Both the position numbers and the translations under genes were made by a program. The notes beneath the pieces are model-generated. The model saw nothing but the letters and a program-made list of their open reading frames with translations, was not told the origin of the DNA and did no database searches. DNA of 22,636 nt from a virus. Shown piece after piece: positions 5,326-12,318 of the stretch. Each line of letters starts with the position of its first letter. Position 1 is the first letter of the stretch. The DNA is taken from IMG/VR virus record IMGVR_UViG_3300024518_001033, positions 1 to 22,636 of that record; one strand, given 5' to 3'.

Positions 5326-5698
5326 TAAATCCCGCATGCAAGCCATCAAGGATTCAGGGTGTATCTGCTGCTTACTCGCTACAGGTAAGACCCAAGCCCC
5401 AGACGTACACCATCTTACGGCAGGCGGGCGCAGAGATGGTCACCAGGCGACTATCGGACTGTGCCCATTTCATCATCGTGGACTATTGAACGGCGTGTCA
5501 AAACAGATGATGTCAGGACTTGTCGGACCCAGTTATGCATGGGGGCGGCGAGGTTTTCAGCAACATTTCGGCACGGATGAACAGTTATTGAAGATTCAGA
5601 ACATGATATTGGAACGATTTACTGAATTGCCGTGGCATGATTATGCAGTGCCGTACCTTGTTGTACGTGAGGCCAAACAGATGTGGGCTACCAGATAA
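5312..5698 (+). CDS. Ref-like RecA-dependent HNH nuclease family protein (128 aa)
   Basis: The ATG at 5312 has AGGAG at 5297-5301; an ATG at 5276 is possible but less like the family. The protein has a Cys-x-Cys-Cys metal site (17-20), His33-His34, the signature GGRRDGHQATIGLCPFHHRG (residues 38-57), then GPSYAWGRRGFQQHFGTDEQLL. This matches the C-terminal catalytic half of phage P1 Ref, an HNH-fold nuclease that cuts single-stranded DNA where RecA has formed a D-loop. P1 Ref also has a disordered N-terminal arm that is absent here, as in many phage homologues. Operon position after other recombination genes fits. Confidence 0.75.
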   Translation: MNKADKSRMQAIKDSGCICCLLATGKTQAPDVHHLTAGGRRDGHQATIGLCPFHHRGLLNGVSKQMMSGLVGPSYAWGRRGFQQHFGTDEQLLKIQNMILERFTELPWHDYAVPYLVVREAKQMWATR

Positions 5699-5705
5699 GC
5701 AAAAA

Positions 5706-5723
5706 TACTGTATTATGTCAGTA
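5706..5723. promoter_or_regulatory. LexA-like dyad TACTG-N8-CAGTA, possible operator
   Basis: TACTGTATTATGTCAGTA is a perfect 5-base inverted repeat around eight AT-rich bases. The E. coli LexA box ends are the same (TACTG...CAGTA) but have ten bases between CTG and CAG instead of eight, so this is not a canonical box. It lies in the gap between a Ref-like nuclease gene and the structural genes, where a promoter would be expected, and contains TATTAT as a possible -10. No good -35 is evident. Confidence 0.35.
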
Positions 5724-5835
5724 TGTCAACAAACCAACACAATTATGGACGGGGAAGCAATCACTGCACAGCTAATATGCAATCGTATCTACGCGATTAC
5801 GGTTGACGGGCTGCTGTGTGAACTGGAGCGCATCT

Positions 5836-6228
5836 GTGAAGAATATCCTGATACTGACGTTGATTCTGATAGCGTCATCAGCCCTTGCACTACCGCCGTA
5901 TGACGTAACCGTCACATTTTCGGCCCCTGCGGGCGGTGGTGCCCCGGACGGATTCAACTTCTACGTCGATGATTGTGCCGTTACAGGTCCAATTGCTGCG
6001 CCTGTTGGCTCGGTGGTTTCGGGTCAAACCTTTCCCGCGCTGATAACAGCAGACGGGACTTATCAGATGTGCGTGAGGGCATTCAATACAGCGGGTGAGA
6101 ATCCAGATCCGGGACAGGTGGCAAATGTGACCATCAATGACCTGCCTATTCCTGGCCCCATCCAAAATTTAGGCATTATTGTGACCTGCCCTACGAGTAA
6201 TTGTGTTGTCGAAGTCGTTATCAATTAG
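5836..6228 (+). CDS. Exported fibronectin-III-like protein (130 aa)
   Basis: The GTG at 5836 has GGAG eight bases upstream and starts a classic Sec signal peptide: a Lys, then ILILTLILIASSALA, with a likely cut after ALA. An alternative TTG at 5803 would bury the signal. The mature part (PPYDVTVTFSAPAGGGAPDG, later DGTYQMCVRAFNTAGENP) is one FN3/Ig-like beta domain. The last ~25 residues contain two Cys. Two short exported FN3-like genes in tandem begin the structural region. The signal peptide argues for export to the periplasm or cell surface of the host rather than assembly in a cytoplasmic virion. Confidence 0.6.
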   Translation: MKNILILTLILIASSALALPPYDVTVTFSAPAGGGAPDGFNFYVDDCAVTGPIAAPVGSVVSGQTFPALITADGTYQMCVRAFNTAGENPDPGQVANVTINDLPIPGPIQNLGIIVTCPTSNCVVEVVIN

Positions 6229-6263
6229 ACGATGCAAAACATTCCTATGCAATTGGGAAGGGC

Positions 6264-7322
6264 ATGATAAATATTGTCCGGTTTGTGGTCGTAACATGTT
6301 TACTGATGTTGTCGAGTACCGCATTGGCGGCAACAGCGGAACTTACATGGCAGGCGCCGACTCAGAACGTAGACGGATCAGCGTACAGCAATCCGTCTCA
6401 TTATACGGTACACGTTGGCTGTCAGAGTCCGGGACCACCGTACAACGAGCAAATAATAGACAACATTCCGCACACCGTCACGAATCTGACAGTGAGCGCG
6501 CTACCAGAGGGTGGAACATGTTACTTTGTTGTAACCGCAACATCCCTGATTCCAGAAACAAGTCAGTATTCCAATGAGGCAGTCAAGCAATTTGGTACAC
6601 TTCAGCCTCCCGGTCCAGTCACGACCACGGACATTACGTGGCAAGAAAGTGAGCCTCCTGTAATGGCAGCACCAGTCGTAGAATCTGTTTCTTCCGATGG
6701 CAATGTGGAAAGTGGTGGCAATTCCATACCTTTCCCATCAGGTATCGGTTCGGATGAATTATTAATTATGATTCTCGGTGTACGCGCCGAAACCGTTGAT
6801 GCCCATTCCGGCTGGACCTCTTTTGGCACTTCTGCCGGTTCGCTCACGCAAATGCGGGTTTTCTGGAAAGCGTCTGCGAGCGAAACAGGATCACAAACGG
6901 TTTCTTTTTCGGGTAATCCTTCGTGGTCGGGTGCTATCTATCGCATTTCGGGTGCTGCTGATCCCTCTGTCACCCCGCCCACTGTCACCCTGGACTATCT
7001 GGATTCGGATAGCGATACAAAGTCACCACCGGACCACGACGCAGGATCGTCAAAAGACTATCTATGGATTTCAGCTTTTGTTCATCGTGACGGCGGGACT
7101 ATATCGTCTTATCCACACGCGGGCGGCAACCTATACGAGGATGCAAACGCTTTCCCTGCGGTTTCTGGATACGTTTACAAGCAGGCAACACAACAGACCG
7201 AAACTCCGGGAGACTTTGTAACAAGCCACTCTGCCGATTGGTCTACATGTACCATAGCAGTACATCCGACTGGTGGTGCAACAGAAGAACATTTCTTATT
7301 GACTTTAGGGGCAGGAACTTAA
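6264..7322 (+). CDS. Exported FN3 plus beta-sandwich protein (352 aa)
   Basis: ATG at 6264 preceded by GGGAAGG. Residues 1-22 (IVRFVVVTCLLMLSSTALA) form a Sec signal peptide. An FN3-like domain follows (AELTWQAPTQNVDGSAY to about residue 110, including GTCYFVVTATS). The C-terminal ~190 residues (DELLIMILGVR, HSGWTSFGTSAG, MRVFWKASASETG, SGAIYRISG) resemble a beta-sandwich domain common in phage tail and receptor-binding proteins, with a typical GWT...W sequence order. It is the second exported protein in a row, and overlaps nothing. The fold is fairly clear; whether it is a virion part or a host-surface protein is open. Confidence 0.6.
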   Translation: MINIVRFVVVTCLLMLSSTALAATAELTWQAPTQNVDGSAYSNPSHYTVHVGCQSPGPPYNEQIIDNIPHTVTNLTVSALPEGGTCYFVVTATSLIPETSQYSNEAVKQFGTLQPPGPVTTTDITWQESEPPVMAAPVVESVSSDGNVESGGNSIPFPSGIGSDELLIMILGVRAETVDAHSGWTSFGTSAGSLTQMRVFWKASASETGSQTVSFSGNPSWSGAIYRISGAADPSVTPPTVTLDYLDSDSDTKSPPDHDAGSSKDYLWISAFVHRDGGTISSYPHAGGNLYEDANAFPAVSGYVYKQATQQTETPGDFVTSHSADWSTCTIAVHPTGGATEEHFLLTLGAGT

Positions 7323-7323
7323 C

Positions 7324-8229
7324 ATGGTTGACAATGTAGCTGCGAATACTTCGGACTCAGGCGGCGCAACATTTGCCACTGATGATGTCTCCACCGTTCA
7401 TTACCCGATTGGCAAGATTGCCTATGGTGCGCTGAACTCCGTAACGCTTGCATCAAGCGGGACTGGAACTGATGACGCTGGAACACAGAGGGTCACGCTT
7501 GCCACTGACATAAATTTGCCAACGGGTCCGGTGACGAATGCGGGTACGTTTGCTGTCCAGGTTGATGGCGCCGCCTTAACTGCGTTGCAATTGATAGATG
7601 ACCCTGTATTTGCTGACAATGCGGCATTCACGCTAGCCACATCAAAGACGATGGTTGCTGGTGGCGTGTATCAGAACGGTACACCAGGAACCCTCGCAGA
7701 CAACGATGCCGGCGCAATCCTGCTAAATAGTACTGCAGGCCAGATGGTTGAACTGATGGCGAGTTCTGCAGCAATCGGTGTTGTAGATCTTGGTGCGAAC
7801 AATGACGTAACTGCCACACTAGATGCTGAAACCACCAAGGTCATTGGGTCCGTTATCTCAGCGGCTGCTGCAACTGGCGGTATGTCGTTCACACAGCTTG
7901 GCATTGCTGCTGCTGATAATGACGTTGTTATCAAGGCGAGTGCCGCAACGGTTTATTTCATATCCATTCAATCGCTTGATGCCACGCCGGTATATCTGAA
8001 ACTGTTTAACCTTGCGAGTTTCACGCCAGGAACATCAAGCGCATCAATGCAGTTTATGTGCCCAGCCAACTCAACGGCGGCCAATGGCGCTGGTGTTGTC
8101 CTGAACTTTGGGGCACAGGGCATTCAGTTTGATACCGGACTCTGTGCGCTCATTGCAACGGGGTTCGCTCTTGCTGATAATACTGCTGTGAGTGCAAACG
8201 AGGTCATCGTACAAATCGGGTGGGAATGA
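7324..8229 (+). CDS. Phage structural protein (301 aa)
   Basis: The ATG at 7324 follows AGGAAC and starts two bases after the previous stop. The protein is rich in Ala, Thr, Gly, Asp and Asn and has no signal peptide. Sequence such as QRVTLATDINLPTGPV, GTFAVQVDGAAL and VYQNGTPGTLADNDAG is typical of tail-associated or decoration proteins in phages of marine and freshwater hosts. The C-terminal half (VYFISIQSLDATPVYLKLFN) looks like an adhesin or virion-decorating beta domain. Role inferred from composition and position only; no catalytic motif seen. Confidence 0.6.
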   Translation: MVDNVAANTSDSGGATFATDDVSTVHYPIGKIAYGALNSVTLASSGTGTDDAGTQRVTLATDINLPTGPVTNAGTFAVQVDGAALTALQLIDDPVFADNAAFTLATSKTMVAGGVYQNGTPGTLADNDAGAILLNSTAGQMVELMASSAAIGVVDLGANNDVTATLDAETTKVIGSVISAAAATGGMSFTQLGIAAADNDVVIKASAATVYFISIQSLDATPVYLKLFNLASFTPGTSSASMQFMCPANSTAANGAGVVLNFGAQGIQFDTGLCALIATGFALADNTAVSANEVIVQIGWE

Positions 8230-8230
8230 T

Positions 8231-8383
8231 ATGTTTCATATAACCACGTTAATTTTTATGACATTCTGGACTGGCGCCGATGAACCATCTGCCGGCGGCA
8301 GGGTCATGTCGAGTCTTGCATCCAGTGGTGGACTAGCCCATAAGGGTGGAATAGCAGGTAAGGGCGGTGGGTTAGCAGGATGA
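8231..8383 (+). CDS. Small Gly-rich protein (50 aa)
   Basis: The ATG at 8231 has GGGA directly upstream and the stop overlaps the start of the next gene (ATGATG at 8380). The 50-aa product has a hydrophobic N-terminus (MFHITTLIFMTFWTGA) and then a Gly/Ser-rich tail (SSGGLAHKGGIAGKGGGLAG). Short Gly-rich tail-fibre neighbours are common in phages, but this one is not assigned to a family. The hydrophobic start could be a membrane segment. Confidence 0.5.
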   Translation: MFHITTLIFMTFWTGADEPSAGGRVMSSLASSGGLAHKGGIAGKGGGLAG

Positions 8384-10338
8384 TGGACTACACAATAGAT
8401 GACGTAATCAATATACCGTTTACGACGCGAGCATTTGCCACCGGCGTACCAACAGTATTAACCGGCGCACAAACAGTAGAGATATACGAAGACGCCAGCA
8501 TTACCCCAATTGTGGAGGGGGCCAGTAAACTTGTTCTGACCATCGACCTGAATAGTATAGTTGGCTTCAATATGGCTACCGCAACCCTTTCAGCGGCAAA
8601 CGGGTTTGAGGTTGGCAAGCATTACACGCTAATCATCAAGACGGGTACGGTAGGTGGAGTTTCGGTAGTTGGTGAGGTAGTTGGTGAGTTTACTGTCGGA
8701 TTCCATGCCGCAACCGTTGACCTGGCTAACGCTACTGATGGACTTGGCGCGCTATCTACTGACATTGGAACGGCTCAAGCTGACCTCAATACAATCACTG
8801 GAACTGCCGGTGTTCTCATAGGTACAGATGCAGCTAACGTCACTGAAATCTCTGATGCTGTCTGGGATGAAGCCACAAGCGCTCATGCTATAGCGGGTAG
8901 TTTTGGTAAGTCTGCCGCTGATGTTCTGGTGGACACCGCTGACATCCAACCCAACTACGCAACTGAGGCGAAACAGGACACCGCACAGACAGACTTGAAC
9001 ACAATCACCGGAACAGCGGGCGTTCTCATAGGCACAGATGCGGCCAACGTGACAGAGATTAGTGATGCGGTTTGGGACGAGGTATTAACGGGTGGAAACC
9101 ATAATATCGCCACCTCCGCTGGTCGCAGACTCAGAGCACTGAACGACTTCGGGCAGTATGAAGGTGGAGCCGTTTGGTATGACGATGTAAACGGAGCGGC
9201 AGGAGCGACTGACTTTGAAAACGGCACCGTCAACAATCCGTGTTCGGCGGAAGCTGATGTAGTTACCCTGCTGGCGAGCCTGGGATTGACCACGGTCCAT
9301 TGCGCACCGGGCAGCACCTATGTTATGGCGTCCACCTATAATAATAATGTTTTCGAGGGTGAAAACTGGACACTACAACTGGCGAGTCAGGATGTTGCCG
9401 GAACAGTCATTATAGGCGCGGCGGTATCTGGTATTGCGACTGGCGTCGGCACAACTCAGCAGTTCAAAGGTTGCATCATGGGTGCGACCTCGATAATCAA
9501 GGGTACTCACTACATAAATTGCGGGTTTAGTGGTACGCAGACGCTAACCGAGGCTGGTGATATATTTTTCGACCAGTGTCACTCCGCTGTAGCGGGTACA
9601 GGCAGTGTTACCTTCGACTTTGGTGCAGCCCTTAATTCCTCAAATCTGAACGTAAGACACCATTCAGGCGGATGGACTATAGCCAATATGGGCGCGGGTA
9701 CAGGAACCTATAGCGCGTCATTTGAGGGCGATGGGCAGATAGTGTGGGCGGCATCGTGTAGTGCCACAAGTAACGCAAGCATACGTGGTAACTGGAAGAT
9801 AACCGATAATGCTAGTGGAGCCGTAACAGAGACTCTGGACGATAACCAAGTTGGTGTTGACCAGATTGGAACCGCTGGTGCTGGATTGACCAATCTCGGT
9901 GGAAGTAGCAACGACTGGAATACGGTAGTTCCTGACGCTGCTGGTGTTGCGCCAACTGCTGCCGAGGTTGTAAACGAGTGGGAGACTCAATCTCAGGCAG
10001 ACCCAACGGGATTCCATGTCAACGTATTGGAGGTTAGCGGTACAGCCGAAGACCTACCGACCGCAACGGCATTAGCGGTTGTGGATGCCAATGTTGATAC
10101 GATGGTTGCAGGGCTTGTGACTGGTGCATTTGAAGGAACTCCCACTACTACGGTTATGCAGACCAACCTGGCCGAGGCGACAGATGATCATTACAACGGT
10201 GCTGTGCTTATCATCACATCAGGCAACGGACTAGACCAAAGAACAGATATTACTGATTATGCGGGTGCAACCGGAACGCTGACTGTAACAGCGGTGGCAA
10301 CTGCTCCGGTGGCAACGGATACATTCAAGATAGTCTGA
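8380..10338 (+). CDS. Tail-fibre-like protein with duplicated module and beta-helix region (652 aa)
   Basis: ATG at 8380 overlaps the upstream stop. Residues 1-110 form an Ig-like N-terminal domain of the kind in phage baseplate or fibre attachment proteins (INIPFTTRAFATGVPTVLTG). Two near-identical 33-aa modules with an Asp-Leu-Asn-Thr-Ile-Thr-Gly core follow at residues 132-164 and 202-234. The middle (about 260-480) is a repetitive, Gly/Asn-rich stretch resembling a right-handed beta-helix, as in receptor-binding fibres. The C-terminus (TGTLTVTAVATAPVATDTFK) is typical of fibre or structural proteins. It is the largest gene in the tail-type block and probably a receptor-binding component. 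Confidence 0.65.
   Translation: MMDYTIDDVINIPFTTRAFATGVPTVLTGAQTVEIYEDASITPIVEGASKLVLTIDLNSIVGFNMATATLSAANGFEVGKHYTLIIKTGTVGGVSVVGEVVGEFTVGFHAATVDLANATDGLGALSTDIGTAQADLNTITGTAGVLIGTDAANVTEISDAVWDEATSAHAIAGSFGKSAADVLVDTADIQPNYATEAKQDTAQTDLNTITGTAGVLIGTDAANVTEISDAVWDEVLTGGNHNIATSAGRRLRALNDFGQYEGGAVWYDDVNGAAGATDFENGTVNNPCSAEADVVTLLASLGLTTVHCAPGSTYVMASTYNNNVFEGENWTLQLASQDVAGTVIIGAAVSGIATGVGTTQQFKGCIMGATSIIKGTHYINCGFSGTQTLTEAGDIFFDQCHSAVAGTGSVTFDFGAALNSSNLNVRHHSGGWTIANMGAGTGTYSASFEGDGQIVWAASCSATSNASIRGNWKITDNASGAVTETLDDNQVGVDQIGTAGAGLTNLGGSSNDWNTVVPDAAGVAPTAAEVVNEWETQSQADPTGFHVNVLEVSGTAEDLPTATALAVVDANVDTMVAGLVTGAFEGTPTTTVMQTNLAEATDDHYNGAVLIITSGNGLDQRTDITDYAGATGTLTVTAVATAPVATDTFKIV
8773..8871 (+). 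repeat. First copy of a 99-bp coding repeat
   Basis: It encodes a 33-aa module (starting AQADLNTITG, ending AVWDE) that recurs at 8983-9081 with one amino-acid change. I count 24 base differences between the two copies, nearly all at synonymous positions. This is therefore a protein-level repeat maintained by selection rather than a recent DNA duplication. Confidence 0.95.
8983..9081 (+). repeat. Second copy of the 99-bp coding repeat
   Basis: It encodes the same 33-aa module starting AQTDLNTITG and ending AVWDE, 210 bases downstream of the first copy (70-residue period). Only Ala to Thr at module position 3 differs at protein level, while synonymous positions differ at most codons. The sequences between the two copies also share TDIGTA/EAKQDT-like flanks. 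Confidence 0.95.
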
Positions 10339-10339
10339 C

Positions 10340-11194
10340 ATGGCATATTTAGATGCTGTATCAAGGATGGGGCTAGAAGGTAGTCCCGCCCGTCAATACG
10401 CAGGCTTTGCTGCAGCAGCATCAGCGGCAATCACAGGCGGTATAACCGAGGCACAAGCGGTTGCTGGTGGTGAAACCTTTACAGCAGAATTGACCGCTGA
10501 CACGTATCTCGCTGCGGGAACAGGTCCAATAGGGTCCATAGCTAATACTCAAGCCCTTATTGATGGGATTGTGAGCGCACAGGGCGAGGCGGCAGGATGG
10601 AATGCTGTGAGGTCAAGTATTGCCGTAACTGACATCACACGAACATCCGACACAGTAGCCACATTGACCCTGCCGGCCCTTGCTTACTCGATAACCGCTG
10701 ACGAAACACTGACCTGGACGATCCCGGCAGAGGCGGTGGCGGGCTCTGACGCTATTGTTGGTGCTCCGACGATCACCATTACGAACGCTGCTGAAGCAGT
10801 GCCGGAGGTTACGGGTGGTGGATGGGCAGCACTCAACTGGTACGACGGATACCGACAGAAAAAGCGTAGAAGGGAGAAAAGGCGAGATGAAATCCTTGAG
10901 GAAATCGAGGAAATCAGGGATGAGACAGACGCTGAAATAGCCCAACTACTGCATAAACAGATTGAGGTCGATGCCAGGGAGACTGAATTAGCTGAACTCG
11001 AGGCTATGGTCCAGTCGAGCTATACCAGAAAACAGGCTGAAAAGGCCGCTGAATACAACCAAAAGGTAGCAAAGGCATATGTAAGGGCAGCAGCACAGGC
11101 TAGTTTCTCTGCTGTTGAGGCATTTGAACGTGAGATGGAACAACTGCGCGAGGAAGAAGAGTTCCTGTTCCTGGCAATAGCACTACTGCAATGA
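10340..11194 (+). CDS. Ig-like domain plus long coiled-coil structural protein (284 aa)
   Basis: The start is two bases after the fibre gene stop. Residues 1-160 include an Ala/Gly-rich leader and an Ig-like beta domain (VATLTLPALAYSITADETL then TWTIPAEAV and PTITITNAA) of a kind frequent in phage structural proteins. After GGGWAALNWYDGYRQ the remainder is one long charged coiled coil (EILEEIEEIRDETDAEIAQL through FEREMEQLREEEEF). This head-plus-stalk layout suits a fibre or tail accessory. Its stop overlaps the start of the sulfotransferase-like gene (ATGA). Confidence 0.6.
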   Translation: MAYLDAVSRMGLEGSPARQYAGFAAAASAAITGGITEAQAVAGGETFTAELTADTYLAAGTGPIGSIANTQALIDGIVSAQGEAAGWNAVRSSIAVTDITRTSDTVATLTLPALAYSITADETLTWTIPAEAVAGSDAIVGAPTITITNAAEAVPEVTGGGWAALNWYDGYRQKKRRREKRRDEILEEIEEIRDETDAEIAQLLHKQIEVDARETELAELEAMVQSSYTRKQAEKAAEYNQKVAKAYVRAAAQASFSAVEAFEREMEQLREEEEFLFLAIALLQ

Positions 11195-11604
11195 TCATAT
11201 CCGTACCACATTCAGGCACTCGTTCGCTCAGAGAGCATCTTAAGGTTGATGGTTACTGGCACTGGGGACTAAATGACACAGACATAAATTCATTCACAGG
11301 TCATGCCGACATACCCATACGAAACCCTGTAGATATAGCACGGTCATGGGATGCCAGATATCCCACTGAAGAACATAAGGGCGCTGATAATATGCTGCAG
11401 CGCATGGACAGTATGATGGCATTCATTAACGACCACCCGGACCATAAGCTATGGCGATGTGAAGACCTGACAACCAATATCGGCAAGGGACCAGACAAAA
11501 CAAATGAACCAACAGAACGAACAGAGGCGCTGAAATTATGGCTGTCTGGTGCTAATATGGCATTCTATGAACAGCACTATCCTGACCTACAGAGGCAAAT
11601 CTAA
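11191..11604 (+). CDS. Small sulfotransferase-like protein (137 aa)
   Basis: Residues 1-13 (MIISVPHSGTRSL) carry a beta strand followed by a P-x-S-G-T loop, the 5'-phosphosulfate-binding loop of sulfotransferases. IRNPVDIARSW at 43-53 matches the 3'-phosphate-binding motif (Arg44 and Ser52). These enzymes transfer sulfate from PAPS to sugars or proteins. The length, 137 aa, is well below normal sulfotransferases (about 250 aa), and the usual Lys of the first loop is replaced by His7. A minimal or divergent enzyme, or a binding-only protein, is possible. It sits among virion genes with overlapping starts, suggesting a role in decorating the particle or a host glycan. Confidence 0.55.
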   Translation: MIISVPHSGTRSLREHLKVDGYWHWGLNDTDINSFTGHADIPIRNPVDIARSWDARYPTEEHKGADNMLQRMDSMMAFINDHPDHKLWRCEDLTTNIGKGPDKTNEPTERTEALKLWLSGANMAFYEQHYPDLQRQI

Positions 11605-11954
11605 TGGCTGACCAGGTAGAAATACAACTGCCAAAAACCCGCTTCTCTGAGGGCACTAACTTCACAGCACTGGTAAAGTTCAGAGACAGAGCAACACTGG
11701 CAGCCTCAACACCAACAACAATTCATTACCGTGTCGATGACCTCACATCCAGCACAAAGATTACAGACTGGACATCAGTATCAGCAGCAGCCAACGTCAG
11801 CATTGCCCTTAGTTCAACTGAGAACTCCATACAAGGACACTCAAACCGGGTAGAACGCAAACAACTACTGGTAAAGGCAGACAGTGGACTAAGCACTCAA
11901 GCAATGGGTCAAGTCGTATGGCAGGTGATAAACCACTACGGAATAGGCACCTGA
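11604..11954 (+). CDS. Ig-like beta-domain structural protein (116 aa)
   Basis: ATG at 11604 overlaps the previous TAA. The product (MADQVEIQLPKTRFSEGTN... IHYRVDDLTSSTKITDWTSV) is a single beta-sandwich-like domain without a signal peptide, of the type found as head or tail accessory proteins in phages. The DDLTSSTKITDW stretch is a common turn in that group. Last gene before the terminase, after which about 60 bases without a gene follow (11955-12015), in which I see only an AT-rich stretch and no convincing terminator or promoter. Confidence 0.55.
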   Translation: MADQVEIQLPKTRFSEGTNFTALVKFRDRATLAASTPTTIHYRVDDLTSSTKITDWTSVSAAANVSIALSSTENSIQGHSNRVERKQLLVKADSGLSTQAMGQVVWQVINHYGIGT

Positions 11955-12015
11955 AATGAGGCTGTTTAAGGCTAATTTATTGTTAATGAAATCAACAGCA
12001 TAGGACTTGACTTAA

Positions 12016-12318
12016 GTGGCTAAAAGTGGAGGACAACCCGGCAACAAGAATACATTCAAGGGTAACGAGTGGTCGAAGTCCTTAAAGCGAGCTATGGCGC
12101 GACTTGCCGCAGCAGATGGTGAAGACAGGGTTTCATGGCGCAGAGGTCTTGATAAGGCAGCAGACAAGGTAGTTGCAGCAGCATGTGAAGGTCAGAAGGA
12201 TGCATGGCAGGAAATAGCCAACCGTATCGAGGGCAAGCCCAGACAAGGTGTTGACCTGGATGCCAATGTTGATGTCAATGCCAGAATAGAGAAGATCGTC
12301 AATGAGATAGTCGATTAA
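12016..12318 (+). CDS. Terminase small subunit-like protein (100 aa)
   Basis: GTG start at 12016 with AGGA about ten bases upstream. The product begins with the Gly-Asn-Lys-rich stretch SGGQPGNKNTFKGNEWSKSLKRAMARL, then a helix with WRRGLDKAADKVVAAACEG and AWQEIANRIEGKPRQGV. This is the usual organisation of small-subunit terminases in many proteobacterial phages, ending in a charged helix before the large subunit. It recognises the packaging site and hands DNA to the large subunit. Immediate adjacency to the large terminase gene (no gap) supports it. Shorter than P22 gp3 (162 aa). Confidence 0.7.
   Translation: MAKSGGQPGNKNTFKGNEWSKSLKRAMARLAAADGEDRVSWRRGLDKAADKVVAAACEGQKDAWQEIANRIEGKPRQGVDLDANVDVNARIEKIVNEIVD

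Noticed and set aside
5723-5806. 27-aa ORF in the operator gap
   Set aside because: Starts within the dyad without a ribosome binding site and has no recognisable features.
5715-5903. ORF starting at ATG 5715 or 5745 (52-63 aa)
   Set aside because: No ribosome binding site, and its 3' third overlaps the clear signal peptide of the gene at 5836 in another frame.
6203-6577. 124-aa ORF overlapping the exported protein gene
   Set aside because: The overlapped frame has a signal peptide and an FN3-like domain; this one is Arg/Asn/Ser-rich without features.
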